Source: Mycoplasmopsis bovigenitalium
Lineage (GTDB): Bacteria; Bacillota_I; Bacilli_A; Mycoplasmatales; Metamycoplasmataceae
Reading direction: 5' to 3'
Length of the DNA: 64,000 bases
Assembly (NCBI RefSeq): GCF_002356075.1
Contig: NZ_AP017902.1
Coordinates: forward strand, 62,001 to 126,000
The notes beneath the pieces were generated by a model that saw only the letters and a program-made list of their open reading frames with translations, was not told the origin of the DNA and made no database searches. Positions 49,323 to 59,333 of this stretch are shown here, piece by piece (position 1 is the first letter of the stretch; the number at the start of each line of letters is the position of its first letter). Position numbers and translations under genes: made by a program.

Positions 49323-49389
49323 TATGCTCCTTGAAAAAAACTTTATTTTATTATACATTTTAATATTTTAATTTAGGAAACTTAAAATT

Positions 49390-49409
49390 AAAAAGCCAGT
49401 TTACTGGCT
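49390..49409 (-). terminator. Terminator of the ECF transporter operon
   Basis: On the minus strand, stem AGCCAG-TAAA-CTGGCT followed by TTTTTAATTTT, just after the ecfT stop. Confidence 0.85.
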
Positions 49410-49411
49410 AA

Positions 49412-50284
49412 TTAATAAGCTTTAAATGAAGTAATTTCGTATCAATATGGCAATGTAATAACTTGGTATTTTATTAATATCATTAAAACAACAAGGCTAG
49501 TCATTAATAAAAATATAAACGCATCTTTTCATTGAGGAACTAGAATACGATATCTTGTTCTTTTGCCATATGGATCATAACCTCTTGTTTCCATTGCATT
49601 TGATAAGTCTTCAGCTTTTGCAAATGATGAAGAGAACAATGGGATTATCAATGTTGTAAATGCTTTCGCTTTATCTTTTAGTTTACCATGTTTAAAGTCT
49701 ACACCCCTACTTGCTTGTGCTTTAATAATTCTTTTAGCTTCAATTAACAAGGTTGGAATAAAACGCAGTGCAACTGATATTACCATTGCAATTATATGTG
49801 TCGGAATGAATAGTAATTTCAATGGAATAAGTAAATCTTCAATTGATTTAGTCAGTAAAATTGGTTTAGTTGTAGCAACAAATAATGTAGTGGCCATAAT
49901 CATTATGTAAATTCTAATTATCAGTGATAAAGTTCTAGCAATAACTGCGTAACTTAGCGCATATGTTCGATTATTGTCGATATAGAAAAAGACTTTATAA
50001 GTTTCTCTAATTTGCTCGCTTGTAATTTTCATTGTATAAATATTTAAGAAAAATACAATAAAACCAACAAGCAATGGTATTTTTAACAAGCTAAATATAT
50101 TTTTGATACTTCTTGTACCAATGATATAAGCAATTGTTAATGGAACCAATAAAATAAATAAACTAATGAAATGAAAAGCAACAAATGTCATTGAAATATA
50201 GGCAATATTGATTATTAATTTTATTCGAGGGTCTAATTTATGAATGAATGTGTTATCGTAAATATATGTACCAATTCCGTTCAT
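49412..50284 (-). CDS. ecfT: ECF transporter transmembrane component EcfT
   Basis: 290 residues. The shared T subunit couples the ATPases to S components. Membrane helices are near residues 25-60, 68-85, 105-135 and 245-275. The coupling helices carry the two ARG-type motifs: QASRGVD (near 190) and ETRGYDP (near 232). The TGA after LVPQ is Trp, and the protein continues for 38 residues with another membrane helix. The start overlaps the ecfA2 stop by one base, so the three genes are tightly coupled. Confidence 0.95.
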
Positions 50285-51255
50285 TATTTATCTCCTTGAA
50301 TTTTTTGTGAAATAAATGTGGCTAGTTCATCAAGTGATTTAATTTTAGGTAATTTTCAACCCTTTTTCTCCAATTTTGTCATAAATGACATTAGTTTTGG
50401 AGATTGCAACCCATTATTATCAAGAAATTCAGTGTCTTTTAGAACATCATATGTAGGCCCATCTTTAACGATTCGACCATGTTTCATAATAACTACACGA
50501 TCAGTAACTTCTAAAATATTATCAAGATCATGGGTAACAATAATTATAGTTTTACCCATTTTGTGTAATTTTTTAAAGATACTTAAAATTTCTCTTACAC
50601 CAGCAGGGTCTAATCCCGCTGTTGGCTCATCTGCAACAATAATATCAGGTTCAATTGCTAAAATACCTGCCAATGCAACCCTTCTTTTTTGACCCCCTGA
50701 TAAACCAAAAGGTGATTTATTTAAATATGAGTCATCAAGGCCGCATAAATTAAGATATTGTTTTGCTCTCATTGCTGCTTCTTGTTTGGAAACACCAAAA
50801 GACATTGGCCCAAACATGATGTCTTTCTCGATAGTTTCTTCAAAAAGTTGATATTCAGCAAATTGAAAAGCTATTGCTACTCTTTTTCTTATTTCTTTAG
50901 GATTTGAAACTTTTTTAACTTTTCTTGTTTTGTATTTATATTCTATAAATCCGTTTTTATATACATTTTTTTCTACTCATGAAGCAACTACATCTATTGA
51001 TTCGTAAATTTTGTCGTATTTATTCGTTTTTTTATTGAATACGTCTTTTTTGAATGACCAATTTATTTGGCCTAATGTAGGAAGAGACAAAGCATTTAAA
51101 TGTTCAATAAACGTTGATTTTCCTGAGCCAGTATGGCCAATAATGCCAATAAATTCACCTTGTTTGATATCTATGTTTAGGTTTTTAATCGCAGTAAATT
51201 CCATTCTTGAGCCGCGATTATATGTGTGAGATAAATCACGAATTTTTATTTGCAT
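50284..51255 (-). CDS. ecfA2: ECF transporter ATPase EcfA2
   Basis: 323 residues. Walker A is GHTGSGKST (near residues 41-49), the signature LSGGQKRRVALAG (near 190), Walker B PDIIVADEPTAGLD, and the switch His in VTHD. Between Walker A and the Q-loop (FQFAEYQLFEETI, near 132) there is an extra segment of about 50-60 Lys/Tyr-rich residues (about 62-120, INWSFKKDVFNKKTNK...), which explains the length. A C-terminal tail follows. TGA codons are Trp. It overlaps ecfA1 by 10 nt. Confidence 0.95.
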
Positions 51256-52043
51256 ATTGCCTCCAATAATTCTGATTCATCGAATTTTGGATTTATTCCT
51301 TGAATTTTTTCACTTAATTTATAAATAAATGGTGATTCAATTTTTGCGTGATGTAAAACTTCTTTGTTTTTTAATATTTCTTTTGGTGAACCTTGAGCAA
51401 TTATTTTTCCTTTAGAAAACACAATACAATAATCTGCCAAAATAGCTTCATCCATATCGTGAGTAATTGAAATTAATGTTTTTTTTCTAGTTTGTTGAAT
51501 ATCTCTAATTAATTTTAAAACTTGTTTCTTTCCTAATGGGTCTAACATTGATGTTACTTCGTCAAAAATTATAACTTTTGGATCTAGAGCCAAAACAGAG
51601 GCAATTGCCACTCTTTGTTTTTGACCTCCAGAAAGTAAATGTGGTTCGCGAGTTATATGCTCAGCCATACCAACTTTTTTTGAAAGCTCATCAATAATTG
51701 GTTTCATTTCTTCACGTTTGATACCTTTATTTTCAAGTCCAAACGCAATATCATCTTCAATTGTTGCACCAACAAATTGGTTATCTGGGTTTTGAAAAAT
51801 AATTCCAACTTGCTGTCTTATTTTTCGTAAATTTTTTGAATTTATTTCAGTTCCATCAATAGAGATTGAACCTGATTCTGGTTTATAAAGTGCAACTAAC
51901 AATTTTGAAAGAGTTGATTTTCCTGAACCATTGTGGCCTAAAATTGCAACATATTTTCCTTGTTCAATTTCAAAACTAACATCATCAATGGCGTTATTTT
52001 CATTTCCAGGGTACTTAAAAATTAAATTTTTAACAGATATCAT
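51246..52043 (-). CDS. ecfA1: ECF transporter ATPase EcfA1
   Basis: 265 residues. Walker A GHNGSGKST (near residue 37), Q-loop FQNPDNQFVGATIEDD, signature LLSGGQKQRVAIAS, Walker B PKVIIFDEVTSMLDP and switch His in ITHDMDE. The FQNPDNQ and GATIEDDIAFGLEN stretch is typical of EcfA1. The chosen start MISVKNLIF (52043) lies 9 nt after a TATAAT -10 (52053-52058, minus strand), so its mRNA has almost no leader. An in-frame TTG upstream (52061) overlaps this promoter and is unlikely. Confidence 0.95.
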   Translation of the reverse strand: MISVKNLIFKYPGNENNAIDDVSFEIEQGKYVAILGHNGSGKSTLSKLLVALYKPESGSISIDGTEINSKNLRKIRQQVGIIFQNPDNQFVGATIEDDIAFGLENKGIKREEMKPIIDELSKKVGMAEHITREPHLLSGGQKQRVAIASVLALDPKVIIFDEVTSMLDPLGKKQVLKLIRDIQQTRKKTLISITHDMDEAILADYCIVFSKGKIIAQGSPKEILKNKEVLHHAKIESPFIYKLSEKIQGINPKFDESELLEAICK

Positions 52044-52098
52044 AATGTGATAATTATACAATGCAATAACAATATAAAATGCAAATTTTAGATTAATA

Positions 52099-52104
52099 TA
52101 TAAT
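52099..52104 (+). promoter_or_regulatory. -10 element of the transketolase gene
   Basis: TATAAT, 30 nt before the GTG start, followed by the ribosome site AAGAGG at 52120. It is back to back with the ecfA1 promoter in a 90-nt divergent region. Confidence 0.55.
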
Positions 52105-52134
52105 TATAAAAAAAGTGTTAAGAGGTTAAAAAAA

Positions 52135-54099
52135 GTGAATAAACAAGATAAATTAATTGCCAGCATTAGAGGACTTGTATTAGACTCGCAAAATGCAACG
52201 GGCAATGGCCACAGCGGGATGGCGCTAGGTTCAAGCGGAGTTTTTGCAACTTTGTTTACTAAATATTTAAAAATTTGAAAAGACAATCCAAAATGAATCA
52301 ACAGAGATAAATTTGTTTTATCAGCGGGGCACGCCTGTTTAGGATTTTACGCAATTACTCATTTTATGGGGTTATTAGCAAAAAATGAGATGAAAAATTA
52401 TCGTAAATTAAATTCAAAAACTCCAGGTCATCCTGAATTAGAATGATTTGATTTTGTTGATGCTAATACAGGGCCACTTGGTCAAGGCATTGCTATGGCG
52501 CTTGGAATGGCGATAGCAAGAGATTATTTAGCACAGAAATTTAATGTAAATGGATTAAAAATAATTGATAATTATGTTTATGCTTTGCATGGAGATGGTT
52601 GTATTCAAGAAGGTGTTGCACAAGAGGCAATTCAACTTGCAGGTACACTTAAAATTAATAAATTAATTCTTATTCATGACTTTAATAATGTTCAGATAGA
52701 TACAAATTCTAATAAGGTTAATAACATCAATTTAATTAAGTGATTTAAAGCCCAAAATTGAAAAACTATTGAATCTAGTGACAAGCCCAAATCAATTGAA
52801 AAAGCATTGAAAAAAGCAAAAAAATTACAAGGGCCTGTTTATATCCAAGTGAAAACTTCAATTGGTAAAAACACTAATCTTGAAAACAGTTTAAAAGCAC
52901 ATGCGGGTTCATATTCTCTTAGCCAAATTCAACAATTTAAGCGTAAAATGAACTTGGAAAATCTTGTTCCTTTTGAATATGATGATGAGGTTTATAAGTA
53001 TGCCCAAAGTTTCTGAAAAGCAAAACAAAAAGAATATGATTCTTGAACTAAAGATGTTGAAAAACTTGCTGACCTTGACATTAAAAAATATAATGAATTA
53101 TCAAAACTAATAAATAACAACTATAAGTATGATTTATCAGAATTTGAATTTGAAAAAAATGATTTATCAATTCGAGAATATTTTGGCCAAATTACTCGTT
53201 TTATAGAGAAAAAAGATAATTTAATAATTGGTGGTTCTGCTGATTTAAAAGTCTCAACATTAATCGGTTTTAATAAAGAATTTAATAATGGTGGCTCAAA
53301 TATTAGTTATGGCGTGCGCGAACATTTAATGTTAGCGTTGAATAATGGTATAAATTTAGCTTCAAATTTAAGAACTCTTGCAGCATCATTTCTATCATTT
53401 GCTGATTATGCAAAAGGCGCAATCCGTCTGGCATCATTAATGAAATTGCCTGTAATTAATATTTTTACTCATGATTCATATGGTGTGGGAGAAGATGGGC
53501 CAACACATCAACCAGTTGAGCAATTAGCAATGTTGCGGTCGACACCAAACACACTTGTTATAAGGCCAAGCAATGAATTTGAGAGCAAGTTAGCATATGA
53601 ATATGCACTGAATAAATCTAAAGTACAGACTTGTTTAATTGCATCTAGACAAGCAATAAAATCATATAAACATGCTTTTGACATAAATGAGTTAAAATCA
53701 ATTCATTTGGTAAAAAAATTTACCAAAACTTCTAATAGAAAAACAATAAATATTTTAGCGAGTGGATCAGAAGTTGAACTAGCTTATGAAGCAGCACATA
53801 AATTGCATATTATGCACAAAATCAATGTTAATGTTTATTCGGTTCCTGTCTTACAGTGATTTGTTAAAGAATTAGAACAAAACAAACACAAAAATTTAAT
53901 AAAATTCCCTACTTTGGCAATCGAAGCATCAAGCGACCATATGTGATACTTGATTGCTAAATATACAATTTTTGATGCAATTTTAGCTAGTGAATTTGGC
54001 CTTTCAGCGCCCGCTGATAAAGTATTTAATATGTTTGGTTTTAATGTAGAAAATGTAATAAGCAAAGCAATAAAATTACTAAATATCAAAAGCAAATAA
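52135..54099 (+). CDS. tkt: Transketolase
   Basis: 654 residues. Thiamine-diphosphate enzyme moving two-carbon units between sugar phosphates, here supplying pentose from glycolytic intermediates. It starts at GTG (MNKQDKLIASIRGLVLDSQ) after AAGAGG; no better ATG is upstream. Signature blocks: ATGNGHSGMALGSS, SAGHACLGFYA, TGPLGQGIAMALGMA, the TPP motif GDGCIQEGVAQEA (ending with N in DFNN), and in the Pyr domain THDSYGVGEDGPTHQPVEQLA. GDG and the second-domain Glu (YGVREHLM) are present. Many TGA codons are Trp. Monocistronic. Confidence 0.96.
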
Positions 54100-54124
54100 T
54101 TTTATTAATTCTCTTATTATTTTG

Positions 54125-54130
54125 TATAAT
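54125..54130 (+). promoter_or_regulatory. -10 element of secY-adk
   Basis: TATAAT about 39 nt before the secY ATG, in the 70-nt gap after tkt. secY is normally embedded in the long spc operon; here it begins its own unit. Confidence 0.55.
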
Positions 54131-54168
54131 AAAAAAACTTTTATATAAAAATATTTGCAAAGGAATAT

Positions 54169-55644
54169 ATGAAAAAATTTTTTAGGAACTTTACTTATAA
54201 ATTTTCTCAATTTTTCCTTAAAATCTCAAGATGATGAACATCATATTGAGAAAATAAGGATTTGACCAAAAAAATATTGTTTACGTTTGGCTTTCTTGCG
54301 ATTTATGTGATTATGACAACAATTGGTACACCGTTCATAAAAATTAAATCATTAGAAACTCTAACTGATGACACTTTTTTAAGCACTTTAAACCTTGTTG
54401 GTGGGGGCGGCCTTAGAAACTTTTCAATTGTTGCACTTGGAATTAGCCCATTCATTAATGCCTCATTAATCATGTCAATTTTGCAAACTAGAGTTTTCCC
54501 GCCAATCCACAAATTAAGCCAAAGTGGGCCATTAGGTAGAAAAAAACTTAATGTTATAACTCGTATATTAACGCTTTTAATTGCCTTTCCACAAGCTATT
54601 ATGCTTTCAAAATCACTAGCTTCTGGTGAAAACCCATTTATTGAAATTATTCCAATGTATGGTCCTAAAACCCTTGAAGTTACAACATACTTAGTTGTTC
54701 CTATGATTTTGATTGGGGGATCACTATTTTCCCTATTCATTGCTGAGCAAATTACTGACAAAGGTATTGGTAATGGTACATCACTATTAATTTTCATTGG
54801 TATGGCCCTCTCATTACCAAACCAATTCAAACAGGCTATTAGTTACTTTATTGGTTCAGATTCTGCTTCAACATTATTTATTGGTTCTTTAAATTTCATA
54901 ACTTATATATTTATTTTTGCATTAACAATTTTCGTTGTAGCCCTTATTTACAATTCAGAACGTCATATTCCTATTCAACAAATTGGAGCTGGCCGTTCAA
55001 AAAATCTTAAAGATATGGGAAAACTGCCAATCAAGTTGAACCCTGGCGGCGTTATGCCAATTATTTTCTCAACAATGGTTGTTTCATTCCCAATAATGAT
55101 TGCTAGATTATTGCCAAGTGGCAATGCTGCAAAAGCTTGAATTGAACAATATTTACAATTTACTTCTCCTCTTGGATTGTCATTGCTAGTTGTGATCACA
55201 TTCTTCTTTAGCTATCTAATGGGTATTCAACAATCAAGAATTGACAAAATAAGTGAAGATTTTGCGAAAAACTCAACATATATTCCCGGAATTCAACCTG
55301 GCGAACAAACTGAGGATTATTTGTTCGCCATTGTATTGAGATTATCTACCTTTAGCGCATTTTATTTAGTTATACTTGCATCATTTCAATATTTACAAAT
55401 CATTTTGATACATTGACCACCTGTAATTTCGTTTGGCGGAACAAGCATAATGATTTTAGTTTCTGTAGCTATTGAAACAATTGATCAATTTAAAGCTAGA
55501 TTAAAATCATCTAATTTATCAAAACAAAAACAATTATCTCGTCAAATTAGTGACCAAATAGCATATGAAAAAACATATGAAGAACATGGTCCAGAGAAAA
55601 AAGAAACTATTAAAAAACCAAACAGGGATGGATTATTATGATAA
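54169..55644 (+). CDS. secY: Protein translocase subunit SecY
   Basis: 491 residues. Channel of the Sec translocon, with about ten membrane helices. The N-terminus MKKFFRNFTYKFSQFFLKI is basic; family blocks include NFSIVALGISPFINASLIM, QSGPLGRKKLNVITRIL, EQITDKGIGNGTSLLIF and KLNPGGVMPIIFSTMV. Cytosolic loop FAKNSTYIPGIQPGEQTEDYL is complete. The last codon before TAA is TGA (Trp), so the protein ends at 55644 and overlaps the adk start by 7 nt. SD AGGA. In relatives, secY is preceded by rplO; here it follows tkt. Confidence 0.96.
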
Positions 55645-56294
55645 CAACAAAAAACAGCAAACCAAATATGGTTTTTATGGGCCCTCCTGGTGTTGGAAAA
55701 GGCACAGTGGCTGCAATAATTGCAAACAACCACGATTATATTCACCTTTCAACAGGAAGTATTTTTCGTGAAGAAATTGCTAAAAAAAGCGATTTAGGGT
55801 TAAAAGTTAGTGAAATAGTTAAATCAGGACAATATGTTCCAGATGATGTTACTAATGAAATAGTAAAAAATAAATTAATCGAATTAATGAGCGAAAATAA
55901 AGTTGTAATTTTAGATGGCTATCCAAGAACAATTAATCAAGCTCAATTTCTTGATTCAATAACTGGTTTTAATTACAAAGTTATTTCTTTATTTGCGAAT
56001 GAAGATCTTGTTTTAAAAAGACTTTCGGGTCGAAGATTTTGCCCAAAATGCAATGCGGGTTACCATATAGAATACATGCCTTCTAAGCTAATTGATAAGT
56101 GCGAAAAAGACAACTTTGAACTAATTACAAGAAGCGATGATACTATTGAATCTATCAAGGTAAGACAAAATATATACCATGAATCAACTCAACCATTATT
56201 AGATTTTTATGCAAGTCAAAACAGAATAATTTCTATTGATGCCAATGGCAACGCAAATGATATTGCTGTTGATGTTATTAACAAAGTTAAGTAG
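55638..56294 (+). CDS. adk: Adenylate kinase
   Basis: 218 residues. ATP + AMP to 2 ADP. P-loop GPPGVGKGT (residues about 14-22), AMP-binding HLSTGSIFREEIAKKS, DGYPRTINQAQFLD and the LID GRRFCPKCNAGYHIEYMPS. The LID carries only the first Cys pair of the four-Cys zinc site (CPKC, followed by KCEKDN), so zinc binding may be partial. It overlaps secY by 7 nt. A terminator follows directly and separates it from map, which in many mycoplasmas is the next gene. Confidence 0.95.
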   Translation: MITTKNSKPNMVFMGPPGVGKGTVAAIIANNHDYIHLSTGSIFREEIAKKSDLGLKVSEIVKSGQYVPDDVTNEIVKNKLIELMSENKVVILDGYPRTINQAQFLDSITGFNYKVISLFANEDLVLKRLSGRRFCPKCNAGYHIEYMPSKLIDKCEKDNFELITRSDDTIESIKVRQNIYHESTQPLLDFYASQNRIISIDANGNANDIAVDVINKVK

Positions 56295-56298
56295 TTTA

Positions 56299-56319
56299 AG
56301 GCCGCTTATTCGGCTTTTT
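56299..56319 (+). terminator. Terminator after adk
   Basis: Stem GCCG-CTTATT-CGGC, extended by flanking A and T, followed by TTTTT. It ends the secY-adk transcript before the inserted restriction-modification genes. Confidence 0.75.
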
Positions 56320-56663
56320 ATTATCATTTTTTGACGCAACTTATCAATTAAAGAGTAATAATAAATTGCATTTTTTGCTTAAAATAACCCAATTTTAGCC
56401 GCAAAATACTAAAATTAAAGAAAAAATAACTAATAAATTTGAATAATTTTTACAATAAAAATTTCAAGAATACTAATATTTAGGAAAAACTTATTTTGTT
56501 AATTTTTAATTAAAATTTTGCAAATTAATAAATAAATTTATTAAAAAAAATACTCAAAAAATTATTCAAATACACCCATTAAAAATTAATGATTTACAAC
56601 CAAACTTAAATAAAAATAAATATTAAATTTATTATGATATTTGGTAACATTCGTAACATATGT

Positions 56664-56705
56664 ATGTTATATTTATATAACATTAGGGAAACAAGATGAT
56701 ATATT
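56664..56705 (+). repeat. Left copy of 42-bp direct repeat flanking the R-M genes
   Basis: Identical over 42 bp to 59292-59333. It contains an inverted repeat TGTTATAT-TT-ATATAACA, then TTAGGGAAACAAG and ATGATATATT. In the right copy the ATG is the start of map. Identity stops sharply on both sides. This is the pattern of a long target duplication made when the R-M unit was inserted. Confidence 0.9.
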
Positions 56706-56776
56706 TTAGAACACAATCACGCCACCTTCATGGTTGTAATACTAGAATTTTTAAAATAGTTTATTTTGATTCTTAA
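56696..56776 (+). pseudogene. Short ORF fused to a duplicated map start (remnant)
   Basis: The ATG and next three codons of map (M-I-Y) are duplicated here by the 42-bp repeat. The frame then runs into unrelated sequence and stops after 26 residues (MIYFRTQSRHLHGC...). It keeps a ribosome site (AGGG) and so may be translated, but it has no similarity to Map beyond the repeat. It is best read as a by-product of the duplication. Confidence 0.6.
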
Positions 56777-56941
56777 AAAAGATTTTTTCATAATACAATT
56801 TAGATAGATAAATGATAATTTTTGTGCAATAAAATCTATTATTTTCAATGTTTTATAAATTTTATATAAGATTATTTCAATATCACTTTTTAATAAAAAA
56901 AGAGCAAACTATAAGATTTAGAATTGATAGGAGTATAAATT

Positions 56942-58396
56942 ATGAAAGATAAAATAAAAGAAAATGGCGTTGTTTATACTCCTGATTATGTTGTGAGAAT
57001 GATTTTAGATGAATCCGGTTATGATGGTGAAGAGATTCTGCAAAAACACGTTATTGACAATAGTTGTGGAGCTGGTGCATTTTTAAAAGAAATTGCTCAT
57101 AGATACATCAATTCGTTTTTTAATGCACCAGAGAATAAAGACAAAAATGATAAATTGAGAGCTGAGCTTCAAAAGTATATTCACGGAATTGAAATTGATG
57201 AAGATGCTGTTGAAAAATGCAAGCAAAATCTTGACGCAATTGCTTTATCATTTGGCGTAAAAGATATTAATTGAGATATTAAGCAAGGCGATGCACTCAA
57301 AATAGATGATTTCAACAATAAAATGGATTATGTTTTTGGAAATCCACCATATGTTAGAGTCCATAATTTAAAAAACAACCTTGAAACCTTGAAACAAAAT
57401 AAATTTACTAAATGCGGCATGACTGATTTATTTATTTCGTTTTACGAAATTGGTATTAATATGTTGTGCGAAACTGGCAAATTGGCTTATATAACCCCAT
57501 CTTCTATATTCAATAGTGTGGCAGGGCAACAATTTAGAGAGTATGTAATTTCAAACAAATTATTGACATCTGTCATTGATTTTAAGCACTATCAAGTATT
57601 TGATAAATTCACAACTTTCACAGCCATATTAAAACTAGATAAAAATAATAATGATACAAAAGCAAATTATTTTATTTTCGATAAAGATAACAAGAAAAAA
57701 AATCTCATAGATATATTAAATTATGAAGATTTTTGCATCAATAAAAGATGATATTTCGCAAAAAAAGAAGAATTAAATAAATTAAGCGAGATAGTAAATT
57801 TTAGCGCCAAAAGCACGATTCTTGATGTAAAAAATGGCTTTGCAACATTATCGGACAAAATATTTATAAAAGAAGACTTTTCTTTCGATTCAAAATTTAT
57901 TCATCCAATAGTAAAAGCATCCACTAAAAAATGAAGAAAGGTATTTTTTCCATACGATGAAAATGGTCAAATAATTGATTTTTCAATATTTGAAAAAGAT
58001 TTGCAAGATTATTTATTAAAAAATCAAGAAACATTGAAAAATAGAAGTATAAGCAATGAAAATGTTTGATATGAATTTGGCAGAAGCCAAGGAGTAAAAG
58101 ACTTTTGAAAGCAAAAAATAGCGATAAATAATTTAATAAAAGAACATAAAGATATAAAGTTAGTGGCCTTAAAACCAGGGGAGGGTGTTTTTTCAGGTTT
58201 ATATATTCTTACAAATATAAATCTGAACATAATTAAGGATATACTTAGAGATCAAGATTTTATAAGTTATGTCTCAATGCTGGGAAAGTATAAGAATGGT
58301 GGTTATTTTACTTACTCGTCAAGTGACATAAAAAAATATATTTGTTATAAACTGCAAAAATCAAAAAAACTCAGCAAAAACATATGGGAGCTATAA
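56942..58396 (+). CDS. Type II DNA adenine methyltransferase (N6, TaqI-like class)
   Basis: 484 residues. Modifies adenine to protect host DNA from the partner nuclease. The start [18 protein letters not shown] is typical of this class (G..yTP..v..mi), then the SAM site [13 protein letters not shown] (motif I, near residue 37) and the catalytic NPPYVRVHN (motif IV, NPPY near residue 134). The C-terminal half is a target-recognition domain with [13 protein letters not shown] and [14 protein letters not shown]. Eight or more TGA codons are Trp, so the gene is adapted to mycoplasma use. The target sequence is unknown. Its stop lies 2 nt before the next gene, its likely nuclease partner. Confidence 0.9.
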
Positions 58397-58398
58397 CT

Positions 58399-59100
58399 AT
58401 GAATTTTTTGGAAATTCTAAAAGAAGCCTTTTTAACCTCGCTTACTTCGGGGCCTCGAAGCAATGCTAAATTAAAAATTTTGCATGGTGCTATTGCTAAA
58501 GATTTAAGTAAAAAATTAGGCGACGAGTACGAAGTGCAAAGTTTAGGCTTTAATAGAGGTAAAGAGGGTAAAATTAACGGACGATATATTGATAAAAGAG
58601 TTGATGTCACAATTACTAAAAATAAAAAAGCGATTGCAGGAATCGCAGTTAAATTCGTAATGTCAAACTATAAACAGAATTCTAATAATTATTTTGAAAA
58701 TATGCTCGGAGAAACGGCAAATATACGCACAAATAATATCCCGTATTTTCAAATCTTTATAATTTCTAAAAAGATGCCTTATTATGATCTGCGCAAAAAT
58801 ATATCTAGATGAGATTATCCTTCTGCTGAAAATTTAAAAAAATATGTCAAAATGAGCCGTGATAACACAGACTATTATTTTCATACACCAAATAAGACTC
58901 TCTTAGTAGTTATTGATTTACAAACGCGTGCTGATTTTAATCCTAAAAATTTTTCTGAATATCAGGATTATTTTTTAACACATCAAGAAGATTTTAACGT
59001 TAAATATGACGACGTAGATTCAGATTTTGGTGATAACGTTATCATAAATGACTATGATAAATTTATTGCAAAAATTTATCATCTAATACTATCCTTGTAA
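58399..59100 (+). CDS. Putative type II restriction endonuclease
   Basis: 233 residues. The assignment rests mainly on position: it follows the methyltransferase by 2 nt, and its SD GGAG lies in the end of that gene. A possible PD-(D/E)xK core is visible: RVDVTI (Asp near residue 68), then GIAVKF (Lys near 86), with Val where Glu is usual, then [14 protein letters not shown] and [16 protein letters not shown]. Only one TGA codon occurs. The protein is charged and soluble. An earlier in-frame ATG (58384) has no ribosome site. I do not recognise the subfamily or the target. Confidence 0.7.
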
Positions 59101-59153
59101 TTCAAAATTTAATTTTATTTTCAACTTAATTATATAAAATGCGTATAGACATT

Positions 59154-59176
59154 GTGGCAAATTAGAATTTTGCCAC
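59154..59176 (+). terminator. Possible terminator of the R-M operon
   Basis: Strong stem GTGGCAAA-...-TTTGCCAC about 55 nt after the nuclease stop. It is followed by TATTAC rather than a T-run, so it may be a weak terminator or an mRNA-stabilising hairpin. Confidence 0.4.
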
Positions 59177-59291
59177 TATTACATTCAAAATTCCACTAAA
59201 TTAAATATATAAAAAAATAAAGCAAAATTTTAATAAACTAAAAAATCCTAAAAATAAATTTGTGTTTTTATGTTTTTTTGATAATATTAAA

Positions 59292-59333
59292 ATGTTATAT
59301 TTATATAACATTAGGGAAACAAGATGATATATT
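59292..59333 (+). repeat. Right copy of 42-bp direct repeat (map promoter-proximal region and start)
   Basis: Identical to 56664-56705. Here the inverted repeat TGTTATAT-TT-ATATAACA lies about 14 nt upstream of the map start, with AGGG as ribosome site. The repeat ends 10 nt inside map. Confidence 0.9.

Larger units (their letters stand above)
56320..56941. other. AT-rich region between adk and the methyltransferase gene
   Basis: More than 600 nt without a real gene. It holds a row of TAACAT/ATGTTA motifs (about 56644-56684), the left copy of a 42-bp direct repeat (56664-56705), a 26-codon ORF beginning with the start codon of map, and near 56910 a TATAAG -10-like element for the methyltransferase with SD AGGAG at 56929. 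The rest (56320-56640, 56777-56905) is very AT-rich with no feature seen. Confidence 0.7.

Noticed and set aside
56942-59100. Type III or type I restriction system
   Set aside because: No helicase or specificity subunit is present; a two-gene methyltransferase plus small soluble protein fits type II better.
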